Source of the DNA: Flagellimonas flava
GTDB lineage: Bacteria; Bacteroidota; Bacteroidia; Flavobacteriales; Flavobacteriaceae
Length of the DNA stretch: 64,000 bases
Direction of reading: 5' to 3'
Assembly (NCBI RefSeq): GCF_900129665.1
Contig: NZ_FQWL01000002.1
Span: 248,001-312,000 of the forward strand
The notes under the pieces were generated by a model. That model made no database searches. It had not been told where the DNA came from and worked only from the letters and a program-made list of their open reading frames with translations. Made by a program: the position numbers and the translations under genes. Shown here piece by piece: positions 22,737 through 31,276 of this stretch (its first letter is position 1; every line of letters begins with the position of its first letter).

Positions 22737-23548
22737 CTAAAACCCAACTTGAAGAATCTGTAGAACACCTAAAGAAAAAAGGCTTTGATTCCCCGGAAAT
22801 TGGAATCGTGCTGGGAACCGGGTTAGGAAAATTGGTGAGTGAGATTCAGAATCCGATTGAGGCCCACTACAACAACATCCCCTATTTTCCCTTGGCAACA
22901 GTGGAGTTTCATACGGGCAAACTCATTTACGGTACCATCGCAGGCAAAAAAGTGGTGGTAATGCAAGGGCGTTTCCATCTGTATGAAGGTTATGACTTTC
23001 TCGATATTACCTATCCTATAAGGGTAATGCGTTTATTGGGTATCCAAAAACTTTTTGTATCCAATGCCGCTGGGGCCATCAACCTCAACTTTAAGAAAGG
23101 TGATATGATGCTGATTGAAGACCACATCAACTTACAAGGAGGTTCGCCGCTAGCCTTTAGGAATGTAGCGGAGTTTGGCGATCGATTTGTGGATATGAGC
23201 GAGCCCTATGATTTGGAAATGCGACAAAAAATTGAGGCCATAGCTGAAAAAAACGACATCTCACTTCAAAAGGGTGTATACGCTTCAGTAGTAGGTCCAC
23301 AGCTCGAGACCAAGGCAGAATACCGAATGCTGAAAACACTGGGCGCGGATGCCGTTGGAATGAGTACGGTCCCCGAAGTAATTGTCGCCAATCATTTACG
23401 ACTACCCATTGTGGCCGTATCTGTTTTAACGGACGAATGTGATCCGGACAACCTTCAACCTGTTAACATTCAAGAGATTATTGAAATAGCAGGCAACACA
23501 GAACCAAAAATGATACAACTGTTCAAAGAATTAATTGAAGCAATATGA
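22733..23548 (+). CDS. Purine-nucleoside phosphorylase, family 1
   Basis: 271 residues, normal length. GIVLGTGLGKLV is the phosphate-binding start, VVVMQGRFHLYEGY the His-containing loop, YASVVGPQLETKAEYRML the base and ribose site, and GADAVGMSTVPEVIVANH the PNP signature. It cleaves purine nucleosides or their thio-derivatives with phosphate. Within this cluster a role in processing adenosyl-derived intermediates is an inference; it may be simple salvage. Overlaps both neighbours by 4 bp. Confidence 0.92.
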   Translation: MTKTQLEESVEHLKKKGFDSPEIGIVLGTGLGKLVSEIQNPIEAHYNNIPYFPLATVEFHTGKLIYGTIAGKKVVVMQGRFHLYEGYDFLDITYPIRVMRLLGIQKLFVSNAAGAINLNFKKGDMMLIEDHINLQGGSPLAFRNVAEFGDRFVDMSEPYDLEMRQKIEAIAEKNDISLQKGVYASVVGPQLETKAEYRMLKTLGADAVGMSTVPEVIVANHLRLPIVAVSVLTDECDPDNLQPVNIQEIIEIAGNTEPKMIQLFKELIEAI

Positions 23549-24510
23549 GTTATTTAGACGCAACACAAGATTTATATAAAGAAGCTGCGCTTACCCCCGA
23601 CGTTGGATTATGCTGTACCACCAATCCCATTTGGCAATTTCCAGGACTATCCATCCCAAAGATTATGCAGGAGATGAACTATGGATGTGGAAGTACGGTC
23701 TCTGCACAGGATTTGGTCAACGACCCCAAGGTGCTTTATGTTGGCGTTGGCGGCGGAATGGAACTATTACAATTCTCCTATTTTTCACGTCAAAAAGGCG
23801 GTGTCACCGGTGTTGATTCTGTGGACGAAATGTTGGAAGCTTCCAAAAATAACTTCAAGATTGCCGAAGAAGAAAACGATTGGTTCAAAAGTGAGTATGT
23901 AAACCTGGTCAAGGGCGATGCGTTAAATCTTCCAGTAGAGGACGAAAGCATTGATGTGGCTGCACAAAATTGTTTGTTCAACATCTTCAAGATGGAAGAC
24001 CTTAAAAAAGCGGTCTCTGAGATGTACAGGGTGCTAAAGCCCCATGGAAGATTGGTAATGAGCGACCCCACTTGCGAACAACCTATGAATGATGAACTTA
24101 GAAATGACGACAGACTTAGGGCATTGTGCCTGAGTGGTAGTATTCCGATCAAGGATTATGTAAAAGTGTTGACCGATGCCGGTTTTGGAACCATTGAAAT
24201 CCGAGGACGCAGGGCGTATAGGGTACTTTCGCCCAACCACTACCCTACGGACGAACTGATCAATATTGAGTCCATTGAAATTGCCGCCATTAAGGACCCA
24301 ATGCCGGAGGACGGACCTTGTATGTTCACTGGAAAAACAGCAATCTATTATGGGGATGAAGAGTATTTTGATGATGGCAAAGGCCATGTATTGCTTCAAA
24401 ACCAACCCCTTGCTGTCTGCGACAAAACTGCCGCTGACTTAAAAAGTGCTTCGGACGAGATTTTCGTAAGTGAAAGTACTTGGCACTATAACGGTGGTGG
24501 CTGTTGCTAG
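23545..24510 (+). CDS. arsM: Arsenite methyltransferase ArsM, arsenosugar-type
   Basis: 321 residues. The SAM-binding motif is VLYVGVGGGMELLQFSY with VTGVDSVDEML after it. Cys in LCCTTNPIWQ, NYGCGS, NCLFN and DPTCEQP are candidates for arsenite binding, and the chain ends GGGCC. The form closely resembles the Bacteroidota enzymes annotated for arsenosugar synthesis. It would methylate As(III) with SAM. The radical-SAM partner ArsS, usually adjacent, is absent here. Confidence 0.88.
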   Translation: MSYLDATQDLYKEAALTPDVGLCCTTNPIWQFPGLSIPKIMQEMNYGCGSTVSAQDLVNDPKVLYVGVGGGMELLQFSYFSRQKGGVTGVDSVDEMLEASKNNFKIAEEENDWFKSEYVNLVKGDALNLPVEDESIDVAAQNCLFNIFKMEDLKKAVSEMYRVLKPHGRLVMSDPTCEQPMNDELRNDDRLRALCLSGSIPIKDYVKVLTDAGFGTIEIRGRRAYRVLSPNHYPTDELINIESIEIAAIKDPMPEDGPCMFTGKTAIYYGDEEYFDDGKGHVLLQNQPLAVCDKTAADLKSASDEIFVSESTWHYNGGGCC

Positions 24511-24554
24511 TACTTATAGCGCGATGGGATAAAGTCGTGTTTAAAAAATTGCAA

Positions 24555-25331
24555 ATGAATGTTATGGCACGATTCTCTTGGATTTTGCTGTTGTTCTCCT
24601 GTATGGGTAGTGCACCGGCCATTAACTCCCGAGCATCGGTAAAAAACTTTGTGGAGTCAACTTCCAATTCGGAAAACTTGGGATATCCCGATCATGCCGT
24701 TTGGGGAAATCTTCTTGGACAGTATGTTGATGATGAAGGCAATGTCAATTACAAGGGATTTAAGGAAAGTGCCGTTGAGTTGGATACCTACCTCAAGGAT
24801 TTGTCCGAACACATTCCGGACGCCTCTTGGAATCGTAATGAACAACTTGCATTTTATATCAATCTGTACAATGCTGCGACCATCAAACTGATTTTGGACC
24901 ATTATCCGGTTTCGAGCATCAAGGAAATTCCGAGCCGCTGGAAGAAAAAATGGATTCCCCTTGGAAAGGATTTGGTTTCACTCAACTATATTGAACACGA
25001 AGTACTACGAAAAATGGGGGAGCCCAGAATTCATTTTGCCATCAATTGTGCCTCTTATTCCTGCCCAAAATTGCTCAATGTGCCCTTTACAGCCCAAAGT
25101 ATGGAGCGCCTGCTTTCCAAAACCGCAGTGGATTTTGTAAATGATAAAACAAGAAATAATTTTTCTGGTGGGGAAGCTCAATTATCCAAGATTTTCAAAT
25201 GGTACAAGGGTGATTTTACCGAGCAGAAACCTCTTTTGGAATACATCAACACCTATTTGGACAACCCTGTTTCCAAAAAGGCTAAAATTGAGTATTTAGA
25301 CTACGACTGGAGTTTGAATGAGGCAGAATAA
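24555..25331 (+). CDS. DUF547 protein, exported (arsenosugar cluster)
   Basis: The ATG at 24555 (MNVMARFSWILLLFSCMGSA) is preferred to the upstream frame opening at 24504; FSCM may be a lipobox. About 258 residues. DUF547 segments: NEQLAFYINLYNAATIKLIL, IHFAINCASYSCPKL (paired Cys) and IFKWYKGDF, ending LDYDWSLNE. DUF547 has a papain-like fold in some analyses, but its function is unknown. It overlaps the next gene by 14 bp and is a paralogue of the gene at 30320. Confidence 0.85.
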   Translation: MNVMARFSWILLLFSCMGSAPAINSRASVKNFVESTSNSENLGYPDHAVWGNLLGQYVDDEGNVNYKGFKESAVELDTYLKDLSEHIPDASWNRNEQLAFYINLYNAATIKLILDHYPVSSIKEIPSRWKKKWIPLGKDLVSLNYIEHEVLRKMGEPRIHFAINCASYSCPKLLNVPFTAQSMERLLSKTAVDFVNDKTRNNFSGGEAQLSKIFKWYKGDFTEQKPLLEYINTYLDNPVSKKAKIEYLDYDWSLNEAE

Positions 25332-26025
25332 AGACCATACCATAAGTATCATTATTCCCGTTCTCAACGAAGAAAAAATTCTTGGGTCGGTACTCAATAA
25401 TCTCAAAAAGACAAGCACCTCTGGAAAAGTTAAAGAAGTAATCTGTGTGGATGGCGGAAGTACCGACAGCACAGTGACAGTAGCCAAAAACTATGGCGCA
25501 ACAGTGCTTGGCTCGAGGCGTGGGAGGGCCAAACAGTTGAATTTCGGCGCCAAACACGCTACTGGGGACATCCTCTATTTTTTGCATGCAGACACCTTGA
25601 CCCCAAAGAACTTTGACCTGCAAATCCTAAAGGCTGTCCAGGACGGATTTGAGACCGGTTGTTTTAGAATGGAATTTGACACAAAGAATCCCATACTACG
25701 TTTCTTTGCCTATTTATCCCGTTTAAACTATACGCTGTGCCGGGGTGGGGACCAATCTTTGTTCATAAAACGGGAACTTTTTGAAAAGACCAACGGTTTT
25801 GATGAGAATTACCTCATTTATGAGGATACCGAGTTTATTACCCGTTTATACCAAGAAACGGCTTTCAAAATCCTACCGGATACCGTGCTTACCTCTGCGC
25901 GTAAATACAGGGAAAAGGGATGGCTCAGAGTACAGTTTCACTTTGCTATGATCCATTTAAAGAACTATATGGGAGCAAAACCCGAGGAACTTTATCAGTA
26001 TTACCAACGAAATATTTTAGCCTGA
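25318..26025 (+). CDS. Arsenosugar biosynthesis glycosyltransferase, TIGR04283 type (GT2)
   Basis: 235 residues. GT-A fold: SIIIPVLNEEKILGSVL, VDGGSTDSTVTVAKNYG, RGRAKQLNFGAKHATGDILYFLHADT (DxD region) and GFDENYLIYEDTEFITRLY. This is the usual GT2 partner of ArsM in flavobacterial arsenosugar clusters and closes the six-gene cluster. It converges on the pseudo-amidase gene with only 11 bp between stops. Confidence 0.88.
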   Translation: MRQNKDHTISIIIPVLNEEKILGSVLNNLKKTSTSGKVKEVICVDGGSTDSTVTVAKNYGATVLGSRRGRAKQLNFGAKHATGDILYFLHADTLTPKNFDLQILKAVQDGFETGCFRMEFDTKNPILRFFAYLSRLNYTLCRGGDQSLFIKRELFEKTNGFDENYLIYEDTEFITRLYQETAFKILPDTVLTSARKYREKGWLRVQFHFAMIHLKNYMGAKPEELYQYYQRNILA

Positions 26026-26036
26026 TTTTTTCGGAC

Positions 26037-26966
26037 CTAGTTTTCAAATTGGATTTCGGCATAATCCTTTAGGATGCCATTGGTAATCCAATTGGCAAAC
26101 TTGCGCTTATCGGAACGAACGGGGATGCCTTGCTTAACACCTGCTGTTTTGCCTTCGGCAATAGAAATGAGACTTACAGCTGGAAGGCTATTTTTGGCCA
26201 AGAAAAGGGTGTTCTTGTCCTCAAAAATTTTAATATCCTCAGAAGAACGATTCGAAATACTGTGCTGCCTGAACACCTTTTGAAGGTTTTCGGCAAAACG
26301 TAGACTCTGCTTGCTCTTTTCGTGATGAAACACAGAAACCTCCAACGAACCTTTGGCAACCAAACCATTGGCCTGTATAACAAGCAACCTTTGGTACTTC
26401 CCATGATTTTGCAAATACCTTTTATTGATGATTTGGATATAGTTCCCCAATTGGTCCACCTTCCTTACAGGAGCGTCATCCGCACTAGCTTTTGATTCAT
26501 CATCCATGATATATACAGTAGCACCCTGTTCTAATAACTTGGCGGCAAGATTCTTTGCCATTTCATCCACAAACTGGTTCTTGTTCTGCAGACTATCTTC
26601 GGTAATTATGTAGTATACAGCATTTTTTAATGCCTTGCCTTTATGGGACATTTTGCCCAATTCCGAATTGAATATGGGCTCTTCCCCGTCTTCATCCGTT
26701 GATAGTAGAACCCCTTTTTTCTTATAAGAATCGTCCGTATTGGGAATTTTATATTCCCGACCTATATGCAATAGACTACCGTTTTTGATGTCTTTTTCAT
26801 TTAGGGCAATAAAGGCTTCGTAGTGTTTTACAGGATCCAAACCCTGTTTACGCAGTATGGAAAAAATCCCGTCTCCCCGTTCCGCCTTTACCAAATAGTA
26901 ATCATCTTGGGCAAAACTTAAGGTATTTGCACCCAAGCACAAAAGAAGTATAACTAAGAATTTCAT
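26037..26966 (-). CDS. LysM-like plus amidase_3-like protein lacking the zinc ligands
   Basis: Start at ATG 26966 (MKFLVILLLCLGANTLSFAQ), a signal peptide. About 309 residues. Residues about 20-80 resemble a LysM-type unit (VKAERGDGIFSILRKQGL through GREYKIP). The rest aligns in order with N-acetylmuramoyl-L-alanine amidases, but GHGG is replaced by YIITEDS, SIHAN by VIQANG and the last Glu region by LISIAEGK. All expected zinc ligands appear lost, so a binding or regulatory role is likelier. It is the last gene of the minus-strand envelope operon. Confidence 0.6.
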   Translation of the reverse strand: MKFLVILLLCLGANTLSFAQDDYYLVKAERGDGIFSILRKQGLDPVKHYEAFIALNEKDIKNGSLLHIGREYKIPNTDDSYKKKGVLLSTDEDGEEPIFNSELGKMSHKGKALKNAVYYIITEDSLQNKNQFVDEMAKNLAAKLLEQGATVYIMDDESKASADDAPVRKVDQLGNYIQIINKRYLQNHGKYQRLLVIQANGLVAKGSLEVSVFHHEKSKQSLRFAENLQKVFRQHSISNRSSEDIKIFEDKNTLFLAKNSLPAVSLISIAEGKTAGVKQGIPVRSDKRKFANWITNGILKDYAEIQFEN

Positions 26967-27052
26967 AGAAAAAAGGTTGCAGGGATGCAACACAAATATC
27001 ATAAAAAGTGGTCAAAGACAAAAGACAAAGTCAGAAAATATGGGTCAAATTT

Positions 27053-28315
27053 TCAAAAGTATTGGCCTATGCCAAAAACCACGCCCCTAGCTGCACTTTT
27101 GGTTATGCCATGCCCATAATCAATCCTGAAAATAGCATTGAAAATCTGTTTATGGATAAACCGTATCCCCACCCCAGGATAGATTCTAATATTTTGTTCA
27201 TCCCCGAAATCACTAAAATCCCCTCCTGGATTTCTCCAACTCCCCCCGTCCACAAAAACATTACTTTGCAAAACAAACCAATCCTTGTCCACAAGCGTAT
27301 GCCGATATTCAGTATTGAGCACAATAGCCGCCGTTCCACGATCAATGGTGTTCCCCACACCCCTAATATTTAGATTATTATCCACAGCAAAGGGTGCAAA
27401 AGGGGTATCCAAATTACTGGAAAGTCCCAAGCGCAACCTATTGGCCCAGTTCCCTCTAGAGCCCACACGTTGGAAATATGCAAAATCGTTAAAGCCAATG
27501 ACAAATTCTGGCAACATCCCACTGGTACTGTGCACATACTGAAGATTTAGCGTACTCTTAAACCCTGATAGATATTGATAATAGTAATCAATATTGTCGT
27601 AGTTGTAGATACCCTTCAGGAGGTATTTGTCGACCCGTAGATCCTGAGGAACGGAAGGATCGGTCTCCCCAAATAGATACTGATAATCCTCGGTGAAGAA
27701 ATTGATGCCCAACTCCAGCCGATGTTTAAAATTGATTTCATACAGCCCGAGTACCTCAAAGGATTCATTGTTGTATTTGTAATCTGCCGTACCTGTTTCC
27801 AGGAAAACGGGCTCCTGTGTTGTTAAATCCTGATAACTCAGTGCCAATCCCAACTTATCCCCAAAAAGGTAGGGGGCCCTTAAATGCACACCATACGAAT
27901 TAAAGATATCCCTTTGGTAAAACCCGCCAAGTGTAATATTGTTTCCCAAAAGATTGAACTCCTGCAATCCAATTCTGAATGCAAATTCATCATTGTTGGA
28001 CGTGTATACATTGGCAAAAGGAATGAGCGTAAAATTCTCTTCTATCCCGTAAAATACGTTGAAAGTGTTTTCTTCAAGGGCTGGAAACACCTGATAGTAA
28101 GCATGGGACACGGAAGGCAACCGTTTGAGCCGGTAAACATCTTGCTCCAACTGGGTGGAATCCAATCCCATACCGGCTTTTAAGCCCACTATTTTTTTGA
28201 GAAATGGGGTTTTGGTCCTTTTGTTCCCTTGGAATTTTACATCTATAACCTTTTGTTGCCCGAGTAGCACCCCAACCTGGAATAGTAAAAACAGAACAAG
28301 GGCCATCTGTTTCAT
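27053..28315 (-). CDS. Omp85/BamA-like outer membrane protein with a single POTRA-like domain
   Basis: 420 residues with a signal peptide ending LLGQQ. Residues about 22-100 form one POTRA-like unit (VIDVKFQGNKRTKTPFLKKI, LPSVSHAYYQVF). The rest alternates as beta strands and ends GIRFIHKQIFNAIFRIDYGHGITKSAARGVVFGIGQYF-like with a terminal Phe, typical of outer-membrane barrels. It is too short for BamA (about 800) or TamA. It may insert or export a protein or lipid; the client is unknown. It starts 3 bp after the GH113 gene. Confidence 0.75.
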   Translation of the reverse strand: MKQMALVLFLLFQVGVLLGQQKVIDVKFQGNKRTKTPFLKKIVGLKAGMGLDSTQLEQDVYRLKRLPSVSHAYYQVFPALEENTFNVFYGIEENFTLIPFANVYTSNNDEFAFRIGLQEFNLLGNNITLGGFYQRDIFNSYGVHLRAPYLFGDKLGLALSYQDLTTQEPVFLETGTADYKYNNESFEVLGLYEINFKHRLELGINFFTEDYQYLFGETDPSVPQDLRVDKYLLKGIYNYDNIDYYYQYLSGFKSTLNLQYVHSTSGMLPEFVIGFNDFAYFQRVGSRGNWANRLRLGLSSNLDTPFAPFAVDNNLNIRGVGNTIDRGTAAIVLNTEYRHTLVDKDWFVLQSNVFVDGGSWRNPGGDFSDFGDEQNIRIYPGVGIRFIHKQIFNAIFRIDYGHGITKSAARGVVFGIGQYF

Positions 28316-28318
28316 TTT

Positions 28319-29350
28319 CTAGTTCCCTTTAGGTTGTATTGAAGCTTCCTGAATGGTTTTGTAGAAATTTTTGATAACACTTTCGGCCGGTTTGTTTTGT
28401 GGTGTAAACCTATTGTCATTTGGACCGCCCGAATTGTCATGATGAATGAACCACTTCCAGACAAAGCCCCCCGCGAACCAATCTTCCTTCCAGAACTCAT
28501 CAAAAATTGCCTGTGTTGCATCAGCTTGCGCCTTGAGGTTTACATCCATTTGATTTCGGTCCACAAGCCATGGTTTTTTAGCCGTGAAGTCCATACTGCG
28601 GTATCCAAATTCCGTGAAGAGAATAGGTTTTTCCTCCTCATTCGATAGCGCCTTTAGCTTTTCCTTCCAAGGTTGCCATCCAGATTTTAAATGTTCCATA
28701 TTTGGATGACGTTCTTCCGATAAAGGAAAATAGGCATCTACTCCTATATAATCCAGTTTGGACCAGAACGGAACCCTTTTGTATTCATCCCAATTGGCCG
28801 CATAAGTCAGTTTACCCTTGTACACACTCCTTATTTTGGCTATCAAATTTTCCCAAAACTGTGGTCTATTCTTTACAAACTCTTCCAATTCGGTGCCAAT
28901 ACAATACACCTCCGCTTTTGTTTCCTCCGCTACTTGGGCGTAGGTCATTGCAAAATCCGTGTAGTCCTCTTCAAACCGTTTCCAATCTTCTTCGGAGTTC
29001 ATTTTCAAATCTCCGGTAAACTCTCCGCGCCAAATCCAGATTTGGGGTTTCAACATAATCTTGATTCCCTTTTTTTGGAGTTGCTCGATGTACTGTTTGG
29101 CTCCACGTTTGGTTTCACCATACCATTGCCTTTCCGTATCGAAAACTACACCGGGATCATTCAGGTTCTTTGTAAAACCAAAGGGCATTACCGCGGCATA
29201 GTTGGCATTGATATTCACAACCGGATCTACATGCAGCTGAGAGACCTTCCCCCTAGATCCGACGAAACTAATTCCATTGATTTTTTCTATTCGTTGTCCC
29301 TCACAGGAAAGCTGTAGCAAAAAAAGAAAAAGGAGCCCTAATCTTTTCAT
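28319..29350 (-). CDS. Glycoside hydrolase family 113-like TIM-barrel enzyme
   Basis: 343 residues; the signal sequence ends LSCEGQ, a probable lipobox (Cys about 16). Barrel motifs: KIMLKPQIWIWRG, YCIGTELEEF (acid/base Glu) and PILFTEFGYRSMD (nucleophile Glu), plus YIGVDAYFPL. This matches GH113, whose characterised members are beta-1,4-mannanases. No mannan utilisation genes are near; the neighbours are outer-membrane proteins, so the natural substrate may differ. Confidence 0.85.
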   Translation of the reverse strand: MKRLGLLFLFLLQLSCEGQRIEKINGISFVGSRGKVSQLHVDPVVNINANYAAVMPFGFTKNLNDPGVVFDTERQWYGETKRGAKQYIEQLQKKGIKIMLKPQIWIWRGEFTGDLKMNSEEDWKRFEEDYTDFAMTYAQVAEETKAEVYCIGTELEEFVKNRPQFWENLIAKIRSVYKGKLTYAANWDEYKRVPFWSKLDYIGVDAYFPLSEERHPNMEHLKSGWQPWKEKLKALSNEEEKPILFTEFGYRSMDFTAKKPWLVDRNQMDVNLKAQADATQAIFDEFWKEDWFAGGFVWKWFIHHDNSGGPNDNRFTPQNKPAESVIKNFYKTIQEASIQPKGN

Positions 29351-29396
29351 AGTTAAAAAATTAAGACTCCTAAAATAATCTTTTAAGGCATAGCGA

Positions 29397-30299
29397 TTAA
29401 AAAATTGCGCGCAATCCTATGTTAAATGTTTCGCCCAATCCAGTATTGCTTCCCCTTACAAAATTGGTGTAAAGCCCTTCTATATTCAACGCTTGGGTCA
29501 ACTGGTACTTCAAACCTCCTCCAAGGGCCGTGAAATCTTGGGCAAAATCGTTGCCCAAATCAATTCGTTGCGAATGCTGGGCCAAGGCCAACACGGTAAA
29601 CTTGGAGCTTGGGAAATAGCTCAAAAACACCCCAGGGGTAAGATTCAAGCTGTTATTGGCAAAACTCTTGTCCTTATCCCCAAAGCTGAGCTCCGAATTC
29701 AGCTCCGTAAACAACTGCCATTTATCTCCTGGGAACGTATAATCATAGAAAAATCTATTCTGCCAGATAAATCCGTTCTGGTCTAAAAAGACCCCCCCGT
29801 TCCCATTCACTGGAAGGAAATCTTCCGTCTCGTTGTCCACCAATGGGATGAACAAGGAACTTTGAATGGAAAAGTTGCTCAAAGAGGCTATCGGCACAAA
29901 TTTCACAGATGGAGCAATGGAAGTCAGACCTGATCTAGCGGTTCCTGTTTCTCCATCAAACTGAAATACTTCCAGGGCGCCACGATCCGCCACTACATTG
30001 GACCTAAATTCCAGAATAGCGCCCACGTTCCATCGCTTATTATCTCCAACCCCAGTGTATACTTCCAAGGTGGAGGTAAAAAATGTTTGCCTTGGCTCCG
30101 TCCCCTCGGTAAAAGTGCTCTCGGTCTGGGTATAGAGGTTGTTGAACCATTTAAGGTCCCATTGTCCCTTGCCAATTAACTTGGATGGGGTATACTGTTG
30201 AATGTTGCTTCGGGCTGGGCTATCGCTGTCGTCTTGGGCAATACCCATTAGGCCATACAATACCAATCCTGCCAACAGGACATAACTTTTCTTTTTCAT
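29397..30299 (-). CDS. Outer-membrane transporter-like beta-barrel protein
   Basis: 300 residues with a signal peptide ending LMGIAQ. Alternating strands include GQWDLKWFNNLYTQTES, KRWNVGAILEFRSNV, FSIQSSLFIPLVD and NIEGLYTNFVRGSN, ending in Phe (LRAIF). The layout resembles proteins of the MetA/phenol-degradation-type transporter family. The ligand is unknown. It lies between the DUF547 gene (20-bp gap) and the GH113 gene (46-bp gap). Confidence 0.65.
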   Translation of the reverse strand: MKKKSYVLLAGLVLYGLMGIAQDDSDSPARSNIQQYTPSKLIGKGQWDLKWFNNLYTQTESTFTEGTEPRQTFFTSTLEVYTGVGDNKRWNVGAILEFRSNVVADRGALEVFQFDGETGTARSGLTSIAPSVKFVPIASLSNFSIQSSLFIPLVDNETEDFLPVNGNGGVFLDQNGFIWQNRFFYDYTFPGDKWQLFTELNSELSFGDKDKSFANNSLNLTPGVFLSYFPSSKFTVLALAQHSQRIDLGNDFAQDFTALGGGLKYQLTQALNIEGLYTNFVRGSNTGLGETFNIGLRAIF

Positions 30300-30319
30300 G
30301 ATGTGTAGTTGTTAAATAA

Positions 30320-31042
30320 TTATTTGGTTTCGTTCAAGGACCAGTTATAAGGATAGTATCCTACTCTGGCTTTGGGGTCTATTTTTTCTTTTCGATAAGT
30401 ATTCACAAAATCCACCAGACTTTTGCCGTCTTGGGTGAAATCGCCCTTGTACCACTCAAAAATCTGGGAAAAGTTTACTTTTTTACCCTTGATCTGTACG
30501 AAATCAGGGTCGTTCAGGGAAAGCTCGGTCTGTCTTTGCAACTGAGCTTCCAAGTTTGCCGGTGTGTACGCATTACTGATAATCGGCGGACAGCCTAAAC
30601 CAGCGCAAACCAAGACAAAGTGAAATCGGGCCTCCTTGGGAAAATTTCCACGCAACACCTTATTCTCAATATCATTTAAGGTGATGCTCTTTCCTCCCAG
30701 GTCATAAGTGATTTTATCAAAGAAACCTGCCTTGTCCAAGGGAGATTTAATGGGATAATTGTTAACGATTCCTTTAATTACAGCTAGGTTATAGGCGTTA
30801 ATCCAGAATGCCTGAAAGCTCTTTGCCTCGCTTTTAGGGGCGGAAATTCCTTCTGCCATTTGCAACAATTCATCCAACTCGGCAGGATTTGAATTGATAG
30901 CTTGATAAGCCACCCTGCCATCTTTTACATACGTAGCAAAGAAAGTATCAGCCTTGTTGAAAAAAGTATCCAAATCCTGTGAAAATCCGAAATGGGACAC
31001 CAAGACAAGTAAGCTTATGGTAAGTGTTTTTGTGAGTTTCAT
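30320..31042 (-). CDS. DUF547 protein, exported (first gene of envelope operon)
   Basis: 240 residues with a signal peptide ending HFGFSQ. Same domain as the gene at 24555: FQAFWINAYNLAVIKGI, FHFVLVCAGLGCPPI and IFEWYKGDF, ending YYPYNWSLNE. The paired Cys in VCAGLGC is conserved between the two. Its 233-bp upstream gap is shared with the divergent operon at 31277. Function unknown. Confidence 0.85.
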   Translation of the reverse strand: MKLTKTLTISLLVLVSHFGFSQDLDTFFNKADTFFATYVKDGRVAYQAINSNPAELDELLQMAEGISAPKSEAKSFQAFWINAYNLAVIKGIVNNYPIKSPLDKAGFFDKITYDLGGKSITLNDIENKVLRGNFPKEARFHFVLVCAGLGCPPIISNAYTPANLEAQLQRQTELSLNDPDFVQIKGKKVNFSQIFEWYKGDFTQDGKSLVDFVNTYRKEKIDPKARVGYYPYNWSLNETK

Positions 31043-31235
31043 CTTTAAAGTTTATGCTGATTGAACTTTCGCTTCTGTCGCAGCTAATTTTAACAACATA
31101 CAGCACTGGCAAAAATTTTAAGAATTATTTAAGATTATCAAAATCAAATACTTAGCGTTCGCTTTACCTCATAGAACCTTACGCCTTGTGTTAAAATTTA
31201 AATTCTTTCTAAATTATTCAAGTTCATTAAGTTCC

Positions 31236-31243
31236 TATATTTA
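31236..31243 (+). promoter_or_regulatory. Possible -7 box (TATATTTA)
   Basis: A 7/8 match to TAnnTTTG, 33 bp upstream of the ATG at 31277, in an AT-rich gap between divergent operons. No clear -33 element was seen. The remaining 31043-31235 holds nothing recognised. Confidence 0.3.
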
Positions 31244-31276
31244 AGAACGACACATAAGCGACACCAACACAATTAC

